Of a DNA stretch of 64,000 bases, positions 52,395 to 59,988 are shown piece by piece. Under the pieces are notes generated by a model. The model was not told the origin of the DNA, searched no databases, and was given only the letters and a program-made list of their open reading frames with translations. The position numbers were made by a program, and so were the translations under genes. This stretch comes from Deltaproteobacteria bacterium (GTDB lineage Bacteria > Myxococcota_A > UBA9160 > UBA4427). Every line of letters begins with the position of its first letter. Within the stretch, counting starts at the first letter, position 1. The stretch spans positions 4,651 through 68,650 of the forward strand of contig NZHD01000086.1 in the NCBI GenBank assembly GCA_002691205.1, written 5' to 3'.

Positions 52395-52759
52395 AGAGGC
52401 CCTCTGTGTTGTCAGACGCACGAGGCGAGGGTATCAGATGGGACGATTTGGGAGAAGTGCGCTCACGTGGTTAAGCCTCATGGGTCACAAAGCATTCCCC
52501 GGAAGGCGAAAAGAGCCGCGACTTAAAAGGGAGATGGACCTCGGCCCGGAGCGGGAGTACAATGCAAGGGTTCCTTCAGGCGGATGGAGGCGCCCTTTCC
52601 CTAGGGGAAAAGGGGGGCTTCGGGTCAGACTCGATTCCAAGATCCGACTTGAAGTGTTCAGAAGACCATCGTCCCCCCATGCTTTTATTTTGACCGACCT
52701 GCCCTTGGGTGTGTCGGCTCACGGTTGAGTGCGCGGGGCCTGTTGGTCGGAGGCTCGAA
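52395..52759. other. Gap between the sensor kinase and the transglycosylase
   Basis: No coding ORF is convincing in these 365 bases. One hairpin is visible: CCCTTT-CCC-TAG-GGG-A-AAAGGG at 52593-52614. Divergent promoters for both flanking genes are expected here but not obvious. Confidence 0.45.
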
Positions 52760-53344
52760 GTGCAGCGCATCCACCCCCCGAACGTTTTCGAGACACAGCG
52801 CAATCGCGTCATGGCTTTACTGTGCGTGTCCGTGCTGATGTTGAGCGGAAGCATTGAGGAAGCGAGTAGAGTGGGGATACGCTCGGCGACTTTGTTGCCC
52901 CAGCGAAGCGCTGTGGTGGACACAGCTGACCCGCTTGAAATTAGCCTTGCGCGTGCGAACCCTTCACTTGGCTCTGAAGAACGAGATCGTATTTTGGCGG
53001 CCATCGACCGATACAGTGATGAGTATGGGCTTGATTCAGATTTGGTGATGGCCGTGATGCTTGTGGAGAGTGGGGCGAGGCCCTGGGCTCATAGCCCGAA
53101 GGGCGCCGTTGGACTGATGCAGGTCATGCCGCACATGATGAGGCCGATGGATTTGGCTGGAAACTTGGCCACAGTTGAGAGCAACATTGAAGCGGGATGT
53201 TTTATCTTGTCCAACAACATCAGACGTCTGGGACTTGAGCGAGGAATTTCGGCCTACTTTTGGGGTTCGCGGATTCGTGGAGTGGCCTATCTAAACAAGG
53301 TCCTTGAGGTGCGCGAACAAGTTCGAGAACAGCGGGCCTCCTAA
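52760..53344 (+). CDS. Lytic transglycosylase (SLT domain), secreted or anchored
   Basis: A 194-aa protein with an N-terminal hydrophobic segment (VMALLCVSVLMLSGSI) and a Slt70-type domain: ILAAIDRYSDEYGLDSDLVMAVMLVESGARPWAHSPKGAVGLMQVMPHM, with the catalytic Glu in ESG. It cleaves peptidoglycan glycan strands with formation of anhydro-muramic ends. The domain is short, lacking clear later SLT motifs except AGCFILSNNIRRLG. GTG 52760 is chosen because GGAGG lies six bases upstream; the track start is 17 codons earlier. ATG 52811 would shorten the leader. Confidence 0.85.
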   Translation: MQRIHPPNVFETQRNRVMALLCVSVLMLSGSIEEASRVGIRSATLLPQRSAVVDTADPLEISLARANPSLGSEERDRILAAIDRYSDEYGLDSDLVMAVMLVESGARPWAHSPKGAVGLMQVMPHMMRPMDLAGNLATVESNIEAGCFILSNNIRRLGLERGISAYFWGSRIRGVAYLNKVLEVREQVREQRAS

Positions 53345-53442
53345 CGCTTTTTGCGTGAACGGGCCCTGAGCAACTCAACTCTTCTCGCTTTCGACCTCAG
53401 CGGACGTTGGACTTTGATTTTTTGCTGTTGGGAGAGTCCGTG

Positions 53443-54306
53443 ATGTCGGGTGTTCTTCGTACGATCGAGCGGCACGTCCAGGCGCCTTCGGGCCGGCACC
53501 TTTTCTGCCGTTCTTGGTGCCCAGAGGCTCCGGTGTCGCCTCCCATGCTCTTCGTGCATGGGTTTGGGGAGCATGGTGGGCGCTATGAAGAGATGGGCCG
53601 TTGGTTCGCTCGTCAAGGGCGAAACGTACATGTCTATGATCAAGTGGGTCATGGATTATCGTCAGGAAAGCGCGGTCACGTTGAGCGATTTGACGACTAT
53701 TTAGAAGATCTTGAGTTTGTGCTTGGTCATATCGCGAAAGAAGGCGATGCCCAAAGCCCGGTGGTCGTTGGGCACAGCTTAGGGGGCTTAATTTCAGCGA
53801 CTTTGGCCTGCGAACGAGAACCTCAAATTTCGTTGCTTGTGCTTTCAGGTCCGGCTTTAGCTCTGGGGCAGGACTTTTCTAGCTTCCGAATTTGGTTGGC
53901 CCGGGTGCTGCGAGGGGTATGGCCTCGAATGTCCATGGAGGCGGGCCTCGAACTTGAGGCGCTTTCGCGAGACCCCAAGGTGATTGCCGACTACGTGAAC
54001 GACCCTCTCGTTCACGGTCGGATTTCGGCCTCTATGGCCGCGGGAATGACTGAGCGAATTGTCAAAACGGCCGCATCGGCTCGTTTGCTCGGAGTGCCTG
54101 TTCTGATCCTACATGGGGAGGATGATGCTCTTTGTCCAGTGGAAAGCAGTCGAAACTTCTACGCTGAGCTTCCGAAAGGGGTGATGGGGTTAAGCCGTCT
54201 GAAGACTTATCCGGGGCTTCGTCATGAAATTTTCAATGAACCGGAGCGCGAAGAGGTCTACGATGACCTGCGATTGTGGTTAAAAGAAATGGAAGTCCGG
54301 AAATGA
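53443..54306 (+). CDS. Alpha/beta hydrolase, monoacylglycerol lipase-like
   Basis: The 287-aa protein has the oxyanion loop FVHGFGEHGGRYEEMGRWFARQGRNVHVYDQVGHGLSSGKRGHV, typical of monoacylglycerol lipases/lysophospholipases, the nucleophile VGHSLGGLISATLA, the acid in ILHGEDDALCPVESS and the His in GLRHEIFNEP. It probably hydrolyses lysophospholipid or monoglyceride in the cytoplasm. ATG 53443 with GGGAG is preferred over the track's 53407. The stop overlaps the start of moaC (ATGA), so the two are cotranscribed. Confidence 0.87.
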   Translation: MSGVLRTIERHVQAPSGRHLFCRSWCPEAPVSPPMLFVHGFGEHGGRYEEMGRWFARQGRNVHVYDQVGHGLSSGKRGHVERFDDYLEDLEFVLGHIAKEGDAQSPVVVGHSLGGLISATLACEREPQISLLVLSGPALALGQDFSSFRIWLARVLRGVWPRMSMEAGLELEALSRDPKVIADYVNDPLVHGRISASMAAGMTERIVKTAASARLLGVPVLILHGEDDALCPVESSRNFYAELPKGVMGLSRLKTYPGLRHEIFNEPEREEVYDDLRLWLKEMEVRK

Positions 54307-54833
54307 CCCAAAAGAATTCGAATTCGAGCGGACTCACGCATCTCGATGCGGAGGGTCGGGCTCGCATGGTCAACGTCGGAGAAAAGGCCATGACCCACCG
54401 TATTTGTGTGGCCCGGTGTGAAGTGGTGATGAAGCCTGAAACCCTCGACTTGATTACTTCTGGACGGATCTCCAAGGGGGACGTGATGGCGACAGCCCGA
54501 GTGGCCGGCATTCAGGCCGCGAAACGGGCCGGTGAATGGATTCCGTTGGCTCATCCCATGCCTCTCGACGCAGTGGAAATTCGCCTGGACCCTTACCCCG
54601 AAGGGAGCTTGATCCGCGTGGAAGCCCGGGTGGAAGCGCATTGGAAAACCGGGGTTGAAATGGAATCGATGGTTGCAGCCTCGGCTTCCGCGCTCACTAT
54701 CTATGATATGTGTAAAGCAGTGGACCGCGGCATGTCAGTTCAGAATTTAAGGCTCAGTGAGAAGATGGGCGGTAAAAGCGGCCATTTCGTTCGAGAAGGT
54801 GAAGGATCGGCCTCACTTTCCCCAGGGGAATAA
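54303..54833 (+). CDS. moaC: Cyclic pyranopterin monophosphate synthase
   Basis: MoaC converts the MoaA product to cyclic pyranopterin monophosphate in molybdenum cofactor synthesis. The 176-aa protein has GLTHLDAEGRARMVNVGEKAMTHR, KGDVMATARVAGIQAAKRAGEWIPLAHPMPLDAVE with the active-site Lys, and VEMESMVAASASALTIYDMCKAVDRGM plus LSEKMGGKSG. ATG 54303 overlaps the stop of the hydrolase gene. No other moa/mog gene is in the window. Confidence 0.95.
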   Translation: MTQKNSNSSGLTHLDAEGRARMVNVGEKAMTHRICVARCEVVMKPETLDLITSGRISKGDVMATARVAGIQAAKRAGEWIPLAHPMPLDAVEIRLDPYPEGSLIRVEARVEAHWKTGVEMESMVAASASALTIYDMCKAVDRGMSVQNLRLSEKMGGKSGHFVREGEGSASLSPGE

Positions 54834-54910
54834 GATTGACGAGTCTGGAAACGGAAAAAAAAGAGGAACTATCCCACTCGACACGGGGTCCTTCTCCCCG
54901 GAGGCACACT

Positions 54911-55570
54911 ATGAATTTCGAGATGGTAGAGCGAAGGCCGGGAGAGACCGCGGTGGCTGCGCGGAACGCACGGGGCATCGTAATCGAGGATCCGGATGCG
55001 GACTTGGTGGCCCGTTGGAAGGCGGGTGATGACGATGCCTTCGAAACGTTGATCGGCCGGCATGAACAACGTGTGTTCCGACTTCTGATGCGGATGATGG
55101 GAACCCGCGAGGAAGCCGAAGACGTGGCCCAAGAGACTTTTTTGAGTCTGCACCGGCATGGTCGGCGTTTTCGTGGCGATTCTCGCTTTTCCACATTTGT
55201 TTATCGTGTGGCCGCTAATGCGGCTTTGAATCGTCGCCGATCTCTGGGTCGGAGTCGGGCTCGCGTTGACAAGCTCGCCGTAAGACAGGCCGCAGGAGAC
55301 GATCTTCCCTATTCCCCCAGAGACCCTGAGGATGCCACTCTCGGTTTGGAAATGACTGAGCACGTGAGGGCCGCTCTTCAGAAGTTGTCCCCCACGCTTC
55401 GTATGCCCGTGGTTCTGTACGATATCGAAGGGCTGGCGTATTCAGAGATTGCCAAGGTTTTGAGCATTGCGGAAGGGACCGTGAAGTCCAGGATCCATCG
55501 TGCGCGGCAAGCTCTGCGAGAGGATTTAAGTGGAGTTGTGAACCAGCAGACTGAGAGAGAAATACTTTGA
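54911..55570 (+). CDS. ECF-type RNA polymerase sigma factor
   Basis: The 219-aa protein has a sigma-2 domain (ARWKAGDDDAFETLIGRHEQRVFRLLMRMMGTREEAEDVAQETFLSLHRH), a short linker, and a sigma-4 helix-turn-helix (LPTLRMPVVLYDIEGLAYSEIAKVLSIAEGTVKSRIHRARQAL), as in RpoE-like ECF factors. ATG 54911 has GGAGG seven bases upstream; the track start at 54836 is a TTG with no such site. The stop overlaps the TTG start of the zinc anti-sigma gene (TTGA), a classic sigma/anti-sigma pair. Confidence 0.92.
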   Translation: MNFEMVERRPGETAVAARNARGIVIEDPDADLVARWKAGDDDAFETLIGRHEQRVFRLLMRMMGTREEAEDVAQETFLSLHRHGRRFRGDSRFSTFVYRVAANAALNRRRSLGRSRARVDKLAVRQAAGDDLPYSPRDPEDATLGLEMTEHVRAALQKLSPTLRMPVVLYDIEGLAYSEIAKVLSIAEGTVKSRIHRARQALREDLSGVVNQQTEREIL

Positions 55571-56550
55571 AGCATTCTGACATTCGCAACCTCATGGCCG
55601 ATTATCTCGAGGGCGATCTAGAACTCGACCAACGCGCTCTTTTCGATGCTCACTTAGACGATTGTTTGGTGTGCGCAGAAGAGATTGCGGGTATGCGAGG
55701 GACCATCGCTCTGCTTCACAATTTACCGGACCCCCAAGTGCCGGCGGCCATGAGCCAGCAGGTGATGCGCCGAATACGATCGGGCGAAACGCGTTCAGCC
55801 TGGCGCGAGACGCTCAATTCGATTTTTGCCCCCGTGCTTGAGCCTCGCATTTTGGCCCCCATCTCAGCCGGGCTTTTAGTACTGGGCCTGGTGATTGGCA
55901 CGGGAGAATTTAGTTTTCAGTCCGGTAGGCCAGAGGCTCAGGGCAGCTTGGCCCGAGGGAACGTGTTGACTCAGAGTGCCACCGCACAGTTCCGGAATAT
56001 TCCAACGGATCGAGGCCAAGCTCGGTTTATCATGGTGCCCTCAGATGTGAGTTTTTCTCAAGGTGAGCCGATTCAGCTGACGCCTAGGCAAAGTATGATT
56101 GCGCTCTCTAAATTCATGGCGAGTCCCTCGCCCCTGGGCCAAATGCGATTCAACGCTTGGCCCCAGCCGCCCCTGGGCCAGGGTTCAAACTATGGCGGAA
56201 GCGCTCCTTTTTCTCCGTATGAAACGGTGGCGGTTCAGGGGGGAGCCAGTTCCTCCTCGCAAATGAATTTCGGCAGTCAGAACTTGTCTTTTGGACTTGA
56301 TCGTGCGCGCCAGCCCAGTGCGGATGAATGGTTGGTTCGGCTTCAGGATGACCCGTCTGGTTTTGCGGGACGCCTAGCTGCTGCGAGTTTGGCCGAACAG
56401 GAGCTGTGGGTCGAGTATCTCGCCAAGAGAGCTCTTGAAGAAGAACAGCTCGATGACGTCGTCGCCTCGCTGCGTTCAAGTCCGAGTCGGAGCGCCCGAC
56501 TGCTGGCCGATGATTTTGAAGCGACTCGTCCGACGCCTCCAGCTCGCTAA
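55567..56550 (+). CDS. Zinc-type anti-sigma factor, membrane-spanning
   Basis: The 327-aa protein starts with a ZAS domain (AHLDDCLVC, His29-x3-Cys33-x2-Cys36), which would bind the adjacent ECF sigma factor. A membrane helix follows (PRILAPISAGLLVLGLVIGTG, about residues 97-116), then a long Gln/Ser/Pro/Gly-rich outer region with two alike phrases (LGQMRFNAWPQPP and LGQGSNYGGSAP). It could sense an envelope signal. TTG 55567 overlaps the sigma stop. The C-terminal 80 residues are helical (EYLAKRALEEEQLDDVVASLRSS). Confidence 0.85.
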   Translation: MKHSDIRNLMADYLEGDLELDQRALFDAHLDDCLVCAEEIAGMRGTIALLHNLPDPQVPAAMSQQVMRRIRSGETRSAWRETLNSIFAPVLEPRILAPISAGLLVLGLVIGTGEFSFQSGRPEAQGSLARGNVLTQSATAQFRNIPTDRGQARFIMVPSDVSFSQGEPIQLTPRQSMIALSKFMASPSPLGQMRFNAWPQPPLGQGSNYGGSAPFSPYETVAVQGGASSSSQMNFGSQNLSFGLDRARQPSADEWLVRLQDDPSGFAGRLAAASLAEQELWVEYLAKRALEEEQLDDVVASLRSSPSRSARLLADDFEATRPTPPAR

Positions 56551-56638
56551 ATAGGCAGAGCGTACTCCTCTCCTGATCGGTACTCTTCGTGCGTCGGTGG
56601 TCGGCTAGAGGCCTCCGTAGGAAGAGGAGCGGTTTCGA

Positions 56639-57904
56639 ATGAGGCGCGTCTTGATGAGCTGGCTGCTGTCCCCATTGGGGTTTGTGGGTCTGTTCCTGCT
56701 GCTTTTTTCGTTTCAGTCCATGGCTGAGTCCGAGACGCTGGCTTTTGAGACCTTAGATATGCGTCCCGATCAGCCTCCGAGTTGGAGCGGTCGTCATCTG
56801 TCGGCGCCCATCGTTTCGTTGTTCCGCGGGACAGACTACATGTACGCGGAGCGTACTTTTAGAATCGAGACGACGCCCGCTCATGGATATCTCGATATTT
56901 TTTATGTTCGATCTGGCTTTCAGAAAAAATTTGAGCAAGCCGAGTCGCCCGTCGAAATCATCATCCCAGCGCGTATTGAATCGAGTCCAAGAGATTCTCT
57001 CACGATTCGTGCTTTTGCAGAGGGCTATGAACAGTCGAGCGTTCGGGTCGAGATCGATGGAAAGGTGAAGGATCTGGTGATTGATCTCGAGCCTCTTCCC
57101 AATAAACTTGAGGCCATCGAGTATCGTTACTTTGCAGGCCGGGCCACGCTGACTTTTGTCACCAAGGAATCTCTCATGTTTCGAGTTCAGGATTCTGAAT
57201 CGGGGTATGCCGTGATTCTGAATCAGACGGCCATCAGTCCGGCGGCTGCGGAGGTCGTTGAGCGTATCCAGGGCCCGAACATCATCGAAGCCTACCATCA
57301 GCAATTGGGGGACGACTTGATGGTTGGCTTGGTTCTTAGAAATCAGGAGTCGGAAGAAACAGTGGATTTACGGTCTCGCCAGGCCTATGACGCCCCTCGC
57401 GATGTACATCTTTTTGAGGTGGATCTTGTTTCGACGGGTTCATCAGCCGCCTCCGTAGAGAATGCCTTAGCGGCTCTTGCTCGAGTTCAATCCGCAGATG
57501 TGAGTGGGTGCGCGGCCGTATTTGATGACAAGCTTCGCCGTGAACTGGATTCTGCGGAACTTGCCCGAGCTCTTCGTCCGCGAGGTGCATTCTCAGACCG
57601 GTATCTACGCGCTGCGATGCGTCGACTAGGGGAGGTGTCGGTGGACCAAACCGTCGACTTCGAAGACGGCAGTCGATTGCGTTTAGAGAGTCCTTTGGAG
57701 CTTGAGATGGCGATTACGAATTCAAGCACGGCCCGCGGTTATCTTTCGTTATTGCGTCGATTCGTCAGTGAGAATGAGGTCGATTCCTTGGCTGAGAGAC
57801 AAGGTTTTCGAAGTCTGTTGGCCCCGAGTTTGACGATGCAAGAGTTCGAGCAGAAGGTGGGCGTCGCTCGGGCCGCAGAGGCGAAGTGCCGAAATAACCC
57901 TTAG
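56639..57904 (+). CDS. Secreted protein of unknown function, sigma-linked
   Basis: I do not recognise this 421-aa protein. A signal peptide is clear (WLLSPLGFVGLFLLLFSFQSMAES, likely cut after SMA). The mature part has a beta-rich N-terminal half with phrases like FRIETTPAHGYLDIFYVRSGFQKKFEQAESPVEIIIP, which resembles a PEGA-type or tail-associated beta domain, and a helical C-terminal half ending QEFEQKVGVARAAEAKC. It sits next to the ECF sigma/anti-sigma pair and is a plausible target or sensor. GAGGAG precedes the ATG by about 10 bases. Confidence 0.7.
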   Translation: MRRVLMSWLLSPLGFVGLFLLLFSFQSMAESETLAFETLDMRPDQPPSWSGRHLSAPIVSLFRGTDYMYAERTFRIETTPAHGYLDIFYVRSGFQKKFEQAESPVEIIIPARIESSPRDSLTIRAFAEGYEQSSVRVEIDGKVKDLVIDLEPLPNKLEAIEYRYFAGRATLTFVTKESLMFRVQDSESGYAVILNQTAISPAAAEVVERIQGPNIIEAYHQQLGDDLMVGLVLRNQESEETVDLRSRQAYDAPRDVHLFEVDLVSTGSSAASVENALAALARVQSADVSGCAAVFDDKLRRELDSAELARALRPRGAFSDRYLRAAMRRLGEVSVDQTVDFEDGSRLRLESPLELEMAITNSSTARGYLSLLRRFVSENEVDSLAERQGFRSLLAPSLTMQEFEQKVGVARAAEAKCRNNP

Positions 57905-58007
57905 CGACGGTTTTGAATGCCGGGTCAGTCTTTAGGTTCACGGTGGCGTCGGCTTGAGAAGGTCTTTACTTTGGGCTTCGATCTCGGTCCCGAGAAGATT
58001 CGAAGAG

Positions 58008-58757
58008 ATGAGCAAAAGCACTGTAGGCATGGATTCCTCCTCTCTGGTGGGTGTTCGGAGGGAAGCGCGAAAGGTCAGCCGGCGAGTAAATCGAGAGGCG
58101 CCGCGCGAGCGGCTCGAACGACTTGGGGTGAGTTCTTTATCCGACGCAGAACTTACTTCGCTCGTGCTTCGAACAGGTGTTAGGCACCTCGATGTGCTTT
58201 CTCTTGCTCAGGTGCTTTTATCCGACGTGGGTGGCATTCAGGGGCTTGCGGCTCTTTCTTTGAGACAACTGACCATGCACTTTGGGCTAGGTCGAGCTAA
58301 ATCGGCTTCTCTTTTGGCGGCATGGGAACTCGGTAACCGATTGGCGAGCAGTCCTCAGTTGGATCCCGGGGTGCCGATCCTTCATCCGCAAGATGTTCAT
58401 CGCCATTTTTTTCAACGATTGCGTCGCCTCCGCGAGGAGCATTGTTTTGTTCTGATCTTAGATGGCCGGAACCGTGTGATTCGAGAGTCGCAGGTTTCGG
58501 TAGGAACCTTGACTTCCAGTTTGGTTCATCCACGAGAGGTTTTTCGTGTGGCTGTGAGGGACGCTGCAGCATCTTTGATCCTTGTTCACAATCACCCCAG
58601 TGGAGACCCCGCTCCAAGTCGTCAGGACCTCGACATGACTCGCCGTCTCGTCGAGGTTGGGCACCTTTTAGGAATTCGCTTAGTGGACCATATCATCGTG
58701 GCCGAGTCGGGCTTCTACAGCTTTCGAGAACACGATTGCCTGGAGGGGGATTCCTAA
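58008..58757 (+). CDS. radC: RadC-family (JAMM) DNA repair protein
   Basis: The 249-aa protein has an N-terminal HhH part (APRERLERLGVSSLSDAELTSLVLRTG) and a C-terminal JAB1/MPN domain with the metal motif VHNHPSGDPAPSRQDLDMTRRL. The function of RadC is uncertain despite its name; it may process DNA or take part in natural competence. ATG 58008 is chosen over the track's 57954; ATG 58029 is another option. Confidence 0.92.
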   Translation: MSKSTVGMDSSSLVGVRREARKVSRRVNREAPRERLERLGVSSLSDAELTSLVLRTGVRHLDVLSLAQVLLSDVGGIQGLAALSLRQLTMHFGLGRAKSASLLAAWELGNRLASSPQLDPGVPILHPQDVHRHFFQRLRRLREEHCFVLILDGRNRVIRESQVSVGTLTSSLVHPREVFRVAVRDAAASLILVHNHPSGDPAPSRQDLDMTRRLVEVGHLLGIRLVDHIIVAESGFYSFREHDCLEGDS

Positions 58758-58785
58758 GTACCTGATTTTAATAAGATTTAAAGTA

Positions 58786-58803
58786 TTTTGATGAATATCA
58801 AAA
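58786..58803. promoter_or_regulatory. AT-rich inverted repeat upstream of the PilZ gene
   Basis: TTTTGAT (58786-58792) and ATCAAAA (58797-58803) are perfect 7-base arms around GAAT. The flanks are AT-rich (TTTAATAAGATTTAAAG), so this could be an operator over a promoter for the PilZ gene. Confidence 0.35.
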
Positions 58804-58875
58804 AGGGGCTCAGGCAGACACCGAGTTTGGCCGATGAAGGAAAAGGGCGGGAAGTGGAAGAAGGAGGATTTGCGG

Positions 58876-59256
58876 ATGGCGAGTGTGACCGTCGAAAGCC
58901 AACACGAAGATCCATGCCAGGTCGAACTCGATCTCGATCGGCGCCAGGCACAAAGAACTCGGTTGATTGTTCGAGTCGAGTATTCGACGGTGGACGAGTT
59001 TTTTTCGGATTTCACGCGCGACATTAATCGGGGAGGCTTATTTATCGAGACCTCTCGACCCCTGTCCTTGGGCTCAGAAGTGATGATGCGTTTCAACCTG
59101 CCTGAACAAAGGGAGGTGATCGAGACAGTTGGGCATGTGGTTCGGGTCACTCCTGGAAGTCGCCTGGAACCTTCAGGGATGGGGCTTGAATTTGAGCAAC
59201 TTCGTGGCATCGATCGCGTCCGAATCGACGCGCTGGTCCGAACGTTGAAAGCCTAA
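58876..59256 (+). CDS. PilZ domain protein, Myxococcus type
   Basis: The 126-aa protein is a single PilZ domain of the TIGR02266-like type common in myxobacteria: RRQAQRTRLIVRVEYSTVDEFFSDFTRDINRGGLFIETSRPLSLGSEVMMRFNLPE. The cyclic-di-GMP motif RxxxR is present (RQAQR), but the second motif D-x-S-x-x-G reads DINRGG, with Asn for Ser, so binding is uncertain. ATG 58876 has GGAGG eight bases upstream and is preferred to the track's 58834. It may regulate gliding, secretion or type IV pili. Confidence 0.87.
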   Translation: MASVTVESQHEDPCQVELDLDRRQAQRTRLIVRVEYSTVDEFFSDFTRDINRGGLFIETSRPLSLGSEVMMRFNLPEQREVIETVGHVVRVTPGSRLEPSGMGLEFEQLRGIDRVRIDALVRTLKA

Positions 59257-59268
59257 TTTCTTTTACGC

Positions 59269-59296
59269 GGCCCTTCTTCGATGGTCCCAAAGGGCC
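59269..59296. terminator. Shared hairpin between PilZ and ssb genes
   Basis: GGCCCTT (59269-59275) pairs perfectly with AAGGGCC (59290-59296). The genes converge here, and it may end transcription from both sides, though no strong U-tract follows. Confidence 0.45.
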
Positions 59297-59303
59297 TTCC
59301 TGC

Positions 59304-59768
59304 TTAGAATGGAATGTCGTCGCCTGGCTCTGGCGGTCCGTCGTTCATGGGGCCTCGAGGTTCCTCGCCTTGTGGGCCTGTTGGAGTGCCCATTGAGGCT
59401 GGATTTCCGCCTCCAGCCGTTTCCCCGGTGTCGTTGCGTCCCGAGCCAAGGAATTGCACGGTTTGAGCGGTGACCTCGGTCGTATATCGTTTTTGCTTTT
59501 CCTTGTCCTCCCACTCCCGTGTTTGAATTCGGCCTTCGAGGTAGACAGAGCGTCCCTTGGAGAGATATTTCGAACAAAGCTCGGCCGTTTTGCCCCAGAC
59601 GACGACGCGATGCCATTCTGTGCGCTCGCTTTTCTCGCCGTTTTTGTCGTTCCACGTCTCACTTGTAGCGACGGTGAAATTGGCCACAGCTTGACCGCTT
59701 TGGGTGTATCGAAGCTCAGGATCACGACCCAAGTTTCCGAGAAGAATTACTTTGTTGACGCCTGCCAT
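59304..59768 (-). CDS. ssb: Single-stranded DNA-binding protein
   Basis: The 154-aa protein begins [39 protein letters not shown], the OB fold, with [31 protein letters not shown] Gly/Pro-rich tail ends in the acidic tip DDIPF, which binds partner proteins. GGAGAA lies eight bases before ATG 59768. The 427-aa ORF in the track simply continues upstream antisense to ftsK and is not real. It diverges from ftsK. Confidence 0.95.
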   Translation of the reverse strand: MAGVNKVILLGNLGRDPELRYTQSGQAVANFTVATSETWNDKNGEKSERTEWHRVVVWGKTAELCSKYLSKGRSVYLEGRIQTREWEDKEKQKRYTTEVTAQTVQFLGSGRNDTGETAGGGNPASMGTPTGPQGEEPRGPMNDGPPEPGDDIPF

Positions 59769-59988
59769 AGGGGGTTTCTCCAAGATCGGGGGGGTAGCGA
59801 GAGGATTCCTGGGGCGAGGCGGACCGTCAAGGGTGTCCATGAAGTCTCTATATGGCGAGGATCGGATGGCGCCGCATGCAAGGGGAAGGTATCTTATGAA
59901 TGTCGTCCCTTTCCGGGGGGGTAGGGGGCGAGAGTGGCGCATAATGCGTATTGTGGGATTTTGTTGAGCTCCCAGGGTGTTTTTTCCC

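Noticed and set aside
59938-59948. CGCATAATGCG palindrome before ftsK
   Set aside because: A single short palindrome with no matching second copy or promoter spacing; too little to claim a site.
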